A DNA stretch of 64,000 bases from Saxidomus purpurata (lineage: Eukaryota > Mollusca > Bivalvia > Venerida > Veneridae): contig JAFMSR010000009.1 of assembly GCA_022818135.1 (NCBI GenBank), positions 13,301,892-13,365,891 on the forward strand, read 5' to 3'. This document shows, in pieces, positions 12,161-26,025 of this stretch (positions are counted from its first letter, which is position 1; every line of letters begins with the position of its first letter). Both the position numbers and the translations under genes were made by a program. The notes beneath the pieces are model-generated. The model worked only from the letters and a program-made list of their open reading frames with translations, was not told the DNA's origin and ran no database searches.

Positions 12161-13319
12161 TAACATGTATATTTAGAGAGAAAAAGTGTTGCTTTTAAGA
12201 TGTGGTGAGAAAACTTAAATTTGAAATGTATCATCGTAATATCTTGTTTAAAGTTTGTTAAAGTATTTCAATCACATGCTGTTTCAAATGAGTCAGTTAT
12301 CCATATATACCCAAAAACGTGACTGAATACAAAATATTTCACCTCATGTGCCAAATATTTGCATTTAAGATTTCTGAATAAATAAACATTTAAATACAAT
12401 TATCCGAATTAAATAATAAATAATCCGTTTATCAGTCTTATATTCTATTAGTGCTTAAGAACTCTAACGAAACGATATGGGAAGCGGACGTTCCTATAAC
12501 TAAAGTTCGGCTCTAACATGGCATGAATAAAACGTTTATGTGGGGTTTGCTGCCAAATAGGCAGAAGAGAATTCAAAGAAAAAGGAAAATTGAAAATGAA
12601 TAAAGGTAAAAGTGAATAACACTTATCGTTTATATGTGTATGCTCAGTACATACATAGCCTGAAACTCTCTCAATGTTTCTCAGGGTTTGACATCATTTG
12701 TTTATCAAGTTTCGCGGAAGTTTTTGATCTCCACTGCTGTTTTCTCTCGTCAATATGTAATGGGAATTATAGAAAATAGGCCAATTATAAAAAGTCATTT
12801 CATATGTACAAGTACTCCGCTTCTAACCGTAAGCATTGTATTACAAAGTGTATGGTTTGAATGCAACACTTCGTGGCTAGGCAGTGTGTATTTTATACAT
12901 GTATACATCAGTTTACTCATTATCACAATAACGCCATATTATGACATATCAAACATCGTAATATTCTACATTTATTTGCAATTATTCTTTTTAAATATTC
13001 ATTCAAGAAGCAAAATATATGTCTAATATGTTGATAATATAAATATGTACTACGGTATCTGATTAGATTATGGAATGTCAAGCGGTGAATAAGTTTATAT
13101 GTTTGTTATTGTTATTCAATGTTTCATTATTCTCATTGTAAAAGTCATCATTGTTTTACTGTATTTCGTAATTGTTATTGTATGTATGTTATTCAAAATC
13201 GATGTTTCGTTATTCAGCAACGATGACTTATACAAGAAGTTTTAACGCGATTTGTTAAAATATTGATCGATCAGTGAATAGCTAAAGCGGTATAAACTTG
13301 TTCGAAACAGTCTATGAAA
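12161..13319. other. AT-rich intergenic sequence
   Basis: A 112-codon plus frame at 12688-13026 is hydrophobic and AT-driven. No family was recognised and no splice context is evident. Nothing else supported. Confidence 0.4.
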
Positions 13320-13435
13320 TGCAATTAAGTGCAGAAATGAAATATAAATATGCAATTAAGTACAGAAATGAAATATAATTATGCAATTCAGTGCAGAAAT
13401 GAAATATGTGCAATTAAGTGTAGAAATGCAACAAA
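13320..13435. repeat. 31-bp tandem repeat, about 4 units
   Basis: Units beginning 'tgcaattaagtgcagaaatg' start near 13320, 13351, 13382 and 13409 (spacings 31, 31 and 27 bp). Confidence 0.85.
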
Positions 13436-13770
13436 TGTCAATTGTCTGTAAACTATGACAACAAAGGATTTCAAAATATATTACATTTTGTAACCAGTAA
13501 GTATTTTAGAAATGTTCTTCTTTTATTTTGAAATACACTTTTGCACCCTTAGTCAATTTTGTGACGAGTTTTCCTTTAATGAAAGAAAATAATTGTTCTC
13601 TGTATATCTTAGATGTTAATGGCCAAGTCAGCATGGTGCATTTTACGATAACTTTGTAAATGAAGTTTGTAACGTTTGCAGCGTATGGCTCTAAATTTAA
13701 CTGTTTATATACATATATAGTCTTATATATGAAAAGATAAAAACATAGTCCATGAGATAATTAAATTATT

Positions 13771-13811
13771 ATTTGCCAACCGGTTTCGCTTTCCTCCTCA
13801 TCAGGGCAAAT
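13771..13811 (-). ncRNA. Hammerhead-ribozyme-like core (candidate)
   Basis: Read on the minus strand, ATTTGCC is followed by CTGATGAG, a 7-9-nt spacer, CGAAAC, then CGGTT and GGCAAAT. The ends ATTTGCC/GGCAAAT form a perfect 7-bp stem I, CUGAUGA and GAAA are the invariant core boxes, and ACCGGU is a self-complementary stem III next to a GUU cleavage triplet. Hammerheads in Penelope-like retroelements have this type I layout with a minimal stem III that works as a dimer. The weak point is stem II (GGAGGAAAGC), which can form only one good pair, so this copy may be decayed. No retroelement ORF is visible nearby. Confidence 0.4.
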
Positions 13812-14217
13812 ATGGCGTCAAAATATGTGTAATTACTTACAAACGTACACAACGTCAGTTATATTTTTTAGTCTAAAATAGGACGTCAATTAACGCTATT
13901 CAATTTTGGTTCAAAGTGTTTATAAAATATTGCTCTCTAGATATATATTTTTGTGACATTAATCCCATTGAAATAAATAGCCGAAAAAAGAAGCATTAAT
14001 AACAGTTTATATTAATGATTAATTTGTAATATAAACTATATATGTTTTAGGAACACCATTGAAGCTTTAAAGAAGAACGGCACGAGCATTTTTACATAAC
14101 TTAGCGTGTCGTGCCACGTGCCGTACTATATGAAAATAAATTTGATTCAAAAATGAAGTTTTTATGTACAGTATTATATATTTATTTATCTTATTTATAA
14201 CAGAAAATATTGCCCAC

Positions 14218-14590
14218 TTTTTACGCAGACTGTTAATGTTGTCTGTAATCAAATATTGGATATCTTTTAATATAAGGTGAACAGAATTGGACCGCAAGGC
14301 AAAACAGAAATCAGATGATTATCACGTTGCAAAGGATGTCGTGCAAGTCTTCACACACGAGGGGTTTTGCTTGTTCTATTGTTTAGCATCAAACGCAATA
14401 TATTTGTTTTCCAAAGCGTATTGGGAATCCAATGTTTGCGCCGTCCCCCAGGTTACAGAATATGATATTTGACAGCAAGTAAGATTCAACGTATATATAT
14501 TTACGTTTATAAGCCTCATCAATGTACATTTTATCACAGTACAAGATACAATGCATACAATATCAGTAAAACAAAAGTACATTGCCACTC
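14218..14590. repeat. Segmental duplication block Q, copy 2
   Basis: Counterpart of 4965-5220, with the same anchors in the same order. 'gcctcatca' and 'acattttatca' at 14513-14535 match the end of copy 1. The conserved frame fragment around 'QVFTHE(R/G)FCL' is shared by the two copies (5122-5160 and 14344-14380), but both hit stops quickly and differ elsewhere. I treat it as duplicated non-coding sequence. Confidence 0.75.
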
Positions 14591-15124
14591 ATAATTGAGT
14601 TTCAGGAGACTGTTAATATAGCATAATCTGTGCATAAATATCAAAATTTACGTAAAATACTAAAACTGACCAGAAGTTGTTAATTATAAGATATACATGT
14701 ATTAAATCTCATCATACATATAACAATATTATAGTGGACTACATTTGATACGATAAAACTATATTATATATTATCATGTTATAATGTCATTCTAAGAATA
14801 ATTAAAGACAGTATAATACATCACAAGCATTTGATTAAGAGTCATATACCATGCTATACACAGCATATCCTGTAAACATATAGTCTGTACATAAGTAAGA
14901 CTATGTAATTGCTGCTAATCGAAAACTAAAACTGATATTAAAAGGAAATTCAGTAATACGATTATGATACAAAAAAAGCAATTACAAAATATTCTAAAAA
15001 AAACAATTATCATCTCAGATCAGATCAGAAATGAACTGATTAGCAGTAACTACATAGTAGAACTAAAAGAAACATGTTAAATTACTACAATAGGACAGTA
15101 TTTATAGATAAAAGAGCTACGTCT

Positions 15125-15910
15125 ATTAAGAATATTGAAACAGGTTTTGGTACAAACTCTTATAAAATGAGTACTGGTAAACAAAATACGAACTTTCCAG
15201 ACTCTGTCATTGTTAGAAAATTAGGCTCAACATGTATCGCCTTCTCAAATAATGTTACTCTTACGTCATCATACAGGCTACATTTCGTCATAACATGAAA
15301 TTCAGTTTCAACAGCGTTACAAAATTGACACTTTCTATCTTGTAGCTGTAATTTTATATATCTCCCAGTTTTGATTCTGATTGGAGCGACTCCACACCGA
15401 AACTTACTAAATGCAGACCAATGCAACGGAGATCATATCAACTGACAATAGGATTCAACACAAAATTCTGATTTGAATGTACGGTAAGTTCTCAACTTAT
15501 TTCTACCTGTACCATAGCTACCATAATAGCTATTAATACATTGCCTCCAATTAGCTTTATACATATCCATCATGCTTTTTACAACACAATACATTAATTT
15601 GATTTTTGGTGCAGGGTTTGAAAGATTGTTGTATTCTGTTGCATTACACTCAGCTAATTTGTTTTTGACTACAAAATACCAGTTCTTGCAAACATAACTT
15701 GCTTATTTGTAGTCCATATTGCAATCAAGTTATTAAGTTGACAGACGCCAGTATTACAAAGGCGGGCCCAAAATGTTATAACTGATTTCCACTGTTGCAC
15801 CACGCCTTTAATGTAGCAGTACATTTTAGAAGTATGACCTTTCAGCGCAAACATAAACATGGAGAACAAATTATAGTCGCTGTAAAAATTCAGACTTTCT
15901 AACACTGCAC
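15125..15910 (-). mobile_element. LINE 3' fragment (RT C-terminal region)
   Basis: On the minus strand the translation reads through a known LINE C-terminal pattern: a Trp-containing 'CQLNNLIAIWTTNK' region, then 'GRNKLRTYRTFKSEF', then 'FRCGVAPIRIKTGRY' and a zinc-like motif CQFCNAVETEFHVMTKC (C-x2-C-x5-E-x-H-x4-C). Frames are interrupted between 15426 and 15669. The RT catalytic core is absent, as in typical 5'-truncated copies. It lies inside the second duplication copy and is absent at the matching place in copy 1 (near 5225), so it was probably inserted after the duplication. Confidence 0.75.
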
Positions 15911-16024
15911 ATATTTAAAGCAGAATATTTTAACAAAAGCAGATTAGATATTACTAGCAAAGTGTCATGTATAATTAACTGCTAGCACAGAAAGATACAA
16001 AATCGTTGTAAAAAATGTATTTTC

Positions 16025-16820
16025 ATGCCTAGATTAGTGTCTACATAGACGACAAATACTATGTTAGGTGAACAGCACATTAGTTGCCGGCCATTGGGAT
16101 CACTATTCTGCAAAACAGCCATTTTTCAAGAATAAGACTTTCCCAAATTGGAAGTTAGATGATCCCATTGTACAAAGCTAGGCATAAATGGATTAAATAC
16201 ATTTACATGTTCAAATGTATGTACATGATATTTGACTTAAAAATCAGTCAAGATACATTTGTATCTTCTATTGTTTAATTTGCACTGGCATAAACAACTT
16301 TATATACATTTAACCATAAATAATATATTGCCTAAATACTTGTATCACAAAGAATCTGTTTACATTTTTAAAGCCTTTAATGTAGCACTACCTTTTAGAA
16401 GTTAATTGTGTTTACTACCATATTGAAGCATACGTTTTCTTCCATTTTGATGTGGATATTTACGACTACATTCATAAATGTACACTTTTCAAGAACATCC
16501 ACCGTATTTGTGCGTGAATATGATATAGGTCATAGACAGTCTTGAAAAGATTTCAGAACAACGTTTCACATTTTCGTCTGAAGCTTTACACGTGCTCGAC
16601 TAAATGTAGATTCCATAACGTAGATTGCATTTTTATGTTAAGAAAAGGAAATGCATTTCAACGTCAAGTAAAATCATCATTAGTAAAATTGAATTTGAGA
16701 ATTTTATTCCTTGCTTTGATAAGTTTCAATTTTGATGGGAAAAAATCGAATGGCACTGTAATTAATGTTCTGTAAGGTGTTTAAATAAGGTTTAATGGAT
16801 ACAGAGGAAGTCATTTAACA
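16025..16820. repeat. Duplicated block X, copy 2
   Basis: Counterpart of 9040-9810. The frame at 16542-16775 corresponds to non-open sequence in the other copy, so it is not a conserved gene. A sub-block containing 'ttacacgtgctcga' and 'ttgatggg..aa..(a)atggcactg' has looser counterparts at 30860-31045 and 37215-37400, hinting that all four loci share an origin. Confidence 0.75.
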
Positions 16821-17229
16821 TGTAAAATGATGTGAGTGTTTTTTATGATGTTAACAGGTAATGGAAAACGGTAACGAGTGTTTAGCGATTAAGGTCAATC
16901 ACTTACAGTTTTTATAGCAAACCGACTTCCCCAGTATTTTTGCGGCACACGAGCTTTACTGTTCCCCACTCAAAATTGTCTACATTTCTAAAATGTAGCA
17001 TAATTCCAGGAATATATCTCTAAACGTATAGAACAAGTAGTTTAATATTGACAGTTATATAAACCCCATGTAACATTTGTTAAGTTGTATACTTAATAGC
17101 TTAATAGCCTTGTCTAGATAACGAACAAATTGAACTATGTATACATATATATATAATTATATATACAAAATAAGTTTTCCTGCATATTCAAGGCCAAAAT
17201 TGATAGATGTGACATAGACTTCCACAGGT

Positions 17230-18130
17230 CAAAGTCGAGATTCTATCTCTAAAACAATTGAAGCTATTTATTGATATTTTGGTCAAATATACATCTAATT
17301 TGGATGGCATGCAGAATCCATATTTCAACTTCGCATATCATTTTAAATATTGAAGGCTTTTTATAAAACGTTCGGCAAATGTCTATTTTATCATGATGAC
17401 GAGTAGAACACGCATTTAAACTTCCAATACCGTTTAAACCATGAAAAGCATTTAATTAAACCTGGGTGAAATGTTCATTTTATTACAAAATGAGCAGAAC
17501 CCACATTTCAACTTGTAAACCGCTTAAACCCCCTGGAAAGCATTTCTTGAAACGTGGGTAAAATGTTCATTTTATTGCAGTAACGAGCAGAACCCACATT
17601 TCAACTTGAGGGCCTTTTTAATGAAATCTGGATCAAATATCTATTTTACAGTGATGACGAGCAGAACCCACATTTGTATTTCCTATATCTCATAAACCCT
17701 TGAAGCCATTTCATAAAACCTGTGCGAGATGTCTATCTTATCGTGACGACCAACATTATAGCTTTCAATACCGCTTAAATCTGTGTATGAAATTTATGAA
17801 ACCTGGATCAAATGTCCATCTTATTGTAACGACGAACAAAGCCCACATATCAACTTCCAATATTTCTTAAACAATTCAAAATGTCTCGTGAAACCTCGGT
17901 CAAATGTCCATTTTATCATAATGCAGTGCAGAACCTACATTCAATTTCCCATACCGTATATCTTATACCTTTAAAAGAATTTTGTGTAATTTTGGTCAAA
18001 TGTCCATTTTATCGCTATGACCTGCAGAAACCACATTTCAACTTCCTTTAGCTCATAAACCCTTTGGAGGTTTACATGAAACCTGAGTCAAATGTCTATC
18101 TTATTGAGATGAGGCGCAGAACCCCTTTTC
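17230..18130. repeat. Degenerate ~100-bp tandem repeat, copy 2
   Basis: About nine degenerate units, each with 'cagaaccca(c/t)at(t)tcaactt', 'aa(a)cctg.gtcaaatgt(c/t)cat(t/c)ttat' and a 'gatgac' box. It belongs to the same repeat family as 130-480 and is preceded by the same unique flank ('ttgttaagttgtatact', 'ttcctgca...caaggc.aaaat'), so flank and array were duplicated together. Confidence 0.8.
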
Positions 18131-18180
18131 CAACCGGTAAAGTTCAATATTACACTTAGGGGTCAACACTCGTGAGACTT

Positions 18181-19209
18181 TATGTCCAATCTTGCTCTAA
18201 AACTTTGTACACATGGACAAAGTCATGTGGATTCGATAATAAATCCTGCCCATTTCTACACTAAAGTTTATCATGTATTGGGAAAAGGCACATTGGTTGG
18301 GGTATGAATCACCTCCAGTGATGCGTTTAGTTTTATTATCAGCACTTTTCTAATGTCCTTGACAAAAATATTAGAAAACGTCAATCCTTAAAAGCAAAAT
18401 ATCTTAATTAACAGCATAAATACAATCCTGCTTCAGGAGATTATCAAATATACATACTTAAACCAAAGTGATCGCCAAAAGTTATTGTTTTTTTTTTATT
18501 TTTAATAAGTTTTAGATTTTAGTGTTACAGTAGATATCCTTAAACAGCAGTTACTGTTACACTGGAATCTACATTTTATAAAAATAGAAGTAAAATCTTT
18601 TTATGAACAATAATTAATCTTCCGAGATAAGGGATGTCTTTATGCTATTAATTAAGATAAGACTGAAACATTACTTTTACGTCAAAACCATGTCTATCTT
18701 TCTCTTTGAGGTAATAAATAAACGCACTCATTGGCATGGCAAGCTTGTACCATTTTTCAGCTCATTATTTTAACATACCTTTCACAACCTCACGTTTGCG
18801 CTAACATCTTCACATTGAAATGACCTCTCCTACCCAAAGATGAATAAATTTGTATGAAATTTCTAATTTAGCAATTTTGCGACTAAAACATGAACAGTTT
18901 TATAATGTTTTCTTTATTTCCACCGAAGTGATTAAACTATACACAAAGTGTGTCCTTGGTCACGTTTGATCGAGTGGCGTTCACTGATGCTAAATATGCT
19001 TCAATCCATCCAACGTGCTTTCTAACATTAAAAACGCAAGCAATAAATTATTGACTTATTTTATGAAGTTTATGAAAATCATTTCATTGTTAGTTTACGT
19101 TGCCAAAGATCATGTAGATACATTATGGTTGCTATCTTGTCTTTACCCAAATCGAGGCTAAGAGTTTGGCCGCATGTTGTCCTTGGTTTGTTTTAAAAGA
19201 CCGTAAAAT
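18181..19209. other. AT-rich intergenic sequence
   Basis: No supported gene, RNA or repeat seen. Confidence 0.45.
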
Positions 19210-19240
<31 letters not shown>

Positions 19241-19251
19241 GAAGGGAAAAA

Positions 19252-19302
<51 letters not shown>
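19210..19302. repeat. Poly-G block
   Basis: 93 bp of near-pure G, interrupted only by 'agaagggaaaaa' around 19240-19251. Probably a consensus error over a short homopolymer rather than genuine sequence. Confidence 0.8.
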
Positions 19303-19303
<1 letters not shown>

Positions 19304-19729
19304 AAAGTTTAAAATTTACACAATTTTAGCATGATTAGTATATTACTGAGGAAAATCTTGAAGAAACTATATGCAGTACAGTAGATAATTTTTATAAAAT
19401 CAAATCAAGTTTCAGCGAAACGAACGAGAGATGTTTTAATTCTAAACATTTGTTAATCTACATTGTACTAGCATCCTTTTTTGTAAAAACAAATAAACAA
19501 GCTTCATTTCAATTGGTGAGTAAATATTCAATTAGATATTTTAATCACACAGACGAAAACTACTTAACTACACTGAATATATAATCAAGCATTGTTTGTA
19601 AAATAGATTTAACCGACGGTCTTACTCAACCCGATTTGTTTCTAAACCAGACTTGTAGATTCAGTGGCAAAAGTTTGAGCAGAAAAAAGCAAGTCCATGC
19701 ATACTTTGAATGGCCTGTTAGGTATTAAG
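19303..19729. other. AT-rich intergenic sequence
   Basis: Ordinary AT-rich sequence between two homopolymer blocks. Contains 'tttaaccgacggt' near 19608, which resembles the subterminal word of the 7718-8617 element. No gene. Confidence 0.4.
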
Positions 19730-23027
<3,298 letters not shown>

Positions 23028-23389
23028 AATTAAAATGAGTACGTGGAATATAAAATTACTTTGAAGATTAAAGACTGTTAATCGTGTTGTGTTTCATTTT
23101 CGTTGGTAGATGATGAGCCATTACTGTTTATAAGTATTTTCGATTTACTCGTATTTTGCACAGAGGCATTATCCATAAATAGTTTCTAACCGCAGTAGTT
23201 TTTGTTCAATTTAAGTAAAAAATCATTACCGTTTATTATTCTTAAAGAATAAGACTGAGGCGAAATTATTAATGATTATATTACATAAATAAATTAAGAG
23301 AATCATAACTTATATGTACAACCATTGATCCAATGAGTCAATAGTATGATATAATAAAATCTTCAGGAAAAGTTTTAATAATTCGTAAA

Positions 23390-24080
23390 TGACGAATGCC
23401 TCAGAAGTGACCCTGACCTTCAATGCGTGGACCCGGTTCTTGCGCACGACACTTTATCTCCAAGTGCGGAACAATTGTGCTAATTTATTTTATAAAGTCC
23501 TTCAATGTATAACAGAGTTACAGTCTGAACAGGGAAGAATGTCTACAAGCACGATCAGACGGAGAGAAAGCTTACATCACATAATCCATCTTTTTTTAAA
23601 TCCTTCAATACATGACCAAGTTACAATGTGGAAATGAATATGTGCATATAAACGGATTAAACGGATTCTAAGACCGCCTACCTCTAAGTGTGACTTTGAC
23701 CTTTAAGGTTAGGACACGGTACTTGTGCATCATATTCTAGTGCTCATAATTTGTGCTATGTAATTCTACGTTGTTTAATATTCTTAAATGCATAATAGAG
23801 TCACCATGTATACAGAATTCCCTGACCTTTTAACTCCCATTTGTCCTTGAGCCTCAGACTACTGCGTCTTTTGTGCTAAGTTATTTTAAACATATTCAAA
23901 CATGAAGAGTTACAGTCCGGACATGATTATGTGCATTGAGATAGGGACGTGGCTGTTGTCTTTATGTGCTGAACATGTGCTATATGGTTTGACAATCACT
24001 TCATGAATGACAAAGTGACAGCCAGGTCACGAAACAAAGCTAATTGAAAGACGGTCTCACAGACAGACTTACCTAAGAAA
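23390..24080. repeat. Degenerate ~150-bp molluscan-type tandem repeat
   Basis: Units repeat the order 'tgacc(c/t)tgacctt', '(g/a)ac.cgg(t)(t/a)cttg(c/t)gca', 'tgtgcta.(g)ttattttat', 'ttcaa...catga' and '(g)agttaca(g/a)tctg.ac'. Roughly four units are visible with changing spacing. I recognise this phrase order from repeats common in bivalve genomes. The 82-codon frame at 23389-23637 is repeat sequence. Confidence 0.7.
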
Positions 24081-25711
24081 TATCTTTGCTTAGATAATTA
24101 TGTCCCGACTTGACCTTATGAAAACATCTTCTACACTATGTGCAATTTGTCTAACTTTCCTTAATATCTGAAATAAAAAAATTCCCCCAGACAACTAAAA
24201 GGTGTGATTTCTGGTGTTTTTTTCTCCAGATGAAATATTTCATGTCTATGGTAAAAACGGGACAAACGAATTTTACATATATCTCCTGTTTATTGTTGAT
24301 GTGTACATCATACGAGTCGTTTTTACATTAGCACAAACGTAGATGTATAGAGTGTATAAACATCTATACTTTTTGAAATGTTGAAGAGATATATCTTTTT
24401 TATACTTGACAGAGCAGAAACAACTCTTGAAAGAGGACGAAAATTATTTTACTATATAATTTGTGTCATACTTCTAAATTTGTCACCAAAAAGAAATAGT
24501 AATCTTATTTGTTCACATTTGTGTACAATCTATTCATTCTTGTCATAAGATAAAAACCTTTCTTATTCTGTTCAGGGCTAGCACTTGTCCATTGTTTCTT
24601 TGAGCCTTTTTTTCTTGTGACGCTGTATGCCTAGCACACAGAACATATTCTTCCTTTTAATGTTGTAGCCAATTCAATTTATTTTCAGCCAATTTAACTT
24701 GTTTGTAGCCAATTTTGGCATTGGCTAATGTAAGAGCAATCTTATCCACATTAGATAGGTCAGCTATGTAAGCTTTTGATCTACAATATTCAGTTTTCTT
24801 CAATGTTTCCTGTATTTGGGACAATACCTCAAACATAACATAGCCCAATTCACTTAGGTGATTTCTGAACGAGTTTACTCTAGAATTTTCATTGTATTTT
24901 TTTTTGCTTTATAGCTCTGGTAGAACAACTTACAAATTCATACAAATGTTTTTCTGTATTCAATTTTCCTGTTACTTATTATAAAAAAAGCCTATGAGCA
25001 CTTTGGATGTATAAAACAGTGTTTGTAATACCGAGAAACATGTCTAATTGGTGAAACTTACCGTTATTTGTTCGAAAAACTTTCCTAACGTAGCTTTATA
25101 AATCAAAAGTAGATGCTTTAAATAAAGCGTGGTACATTTATTTGGCTTCAATAATATTGCAAAAATATAAGAAACACTTTCTGTAAACACCGAAGCGACA
25201 TAGATACAAACCAAAGGCATATGCCAACATTTAGAATAAATTATATACATGTCTAGCTCTATTTTTCTTGAAATGTAACAGTAAATTCATTATTCTGTAT
25301 ATGAGTAAATTTAATGTGATAATGGGATTTAATTGGATTTGTCTTAAAATGAAATTGATTTATTTTTCATATGCTAGTATCGGTGGGCATTTGTCCCGTG
25401 TGTACTACTTGCATGGGGATAAGTCTTTGACCTTTTGCAAGACGCAATAAGACTGTAGGTGTATGCATTTCAGTTACAAGTTATCCTTTCATTTCGGAAA
25501 TATTCTGTGGTATCAGTGTAGCGCATTCGCAAGTATACATTTTCTTAGATCATAATAAAATTCACGCCGTTTTGAATGCATCTTTATTATCTTCATACGT
25601 ATAAAAGAGCAATTTGGGATAGTTATTAGGCCGTTACTTTTGTATTAGGAATAAGGGGTGGGGGAATTGTTTTCATCAACGTTGTGCATGGTTCATTTGA
25701 ATGATATGTTA
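24081..25711. other. AT-rich intergenic sequence
   Basis: No supported gene. The 63-codon minus frame at 24657-24848 contains a short 'tagccaatt' repeat and no known domain. A 25-bp segment at 24336-24360 is repeated exactly at 26001-26025. Confidence 0.45.
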
Positions 25712-25935
25712 TGATATTATTTTAAATTGATGTTTATGGGTATCTGGGTAAGTGTTTGCTGTGTGTGATATTATTCTATATTGATGTTTATGGGGAGCTG
25801 GGTAAGTGCTTGATGTGTGTGCTATTACCGGTATGTTATATTGCTGTTTATGGGGAGCTGGGTGAGTGCTTGCTGCGTGTGATATTAGTCTATATTGATG
25901 TTTATGGGTATTTGGGTAAGCGCTTGGAATCTGCT
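25712..25935. repeat. 54-bp tandem repeat, 4 units
   Basis: Units start at 25712, 25766, 25820 and 25880 (periods 54, 54 and 60; the last difference is an extra 'accggt'). Each has 'tgatattattctatattgat', then 'gtttatgggga' and 'gctgggtaagtgctt'. The period is a multiple of 3, so a minus-strand frame (25709-26074) shows an 18-residue Tyr/His/Pro repeat, but there is no sign it is expressed. Confidence 0.9.
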
Positions 25936-26025
25936 GAAGATGATTGGAATGTTTTGTTGCAGTGTTCTGGCTCGGTGAATGTGAGTGGTTTATTTGAACG
26001 AACGTAGATGTATAGAGTGTATAAA

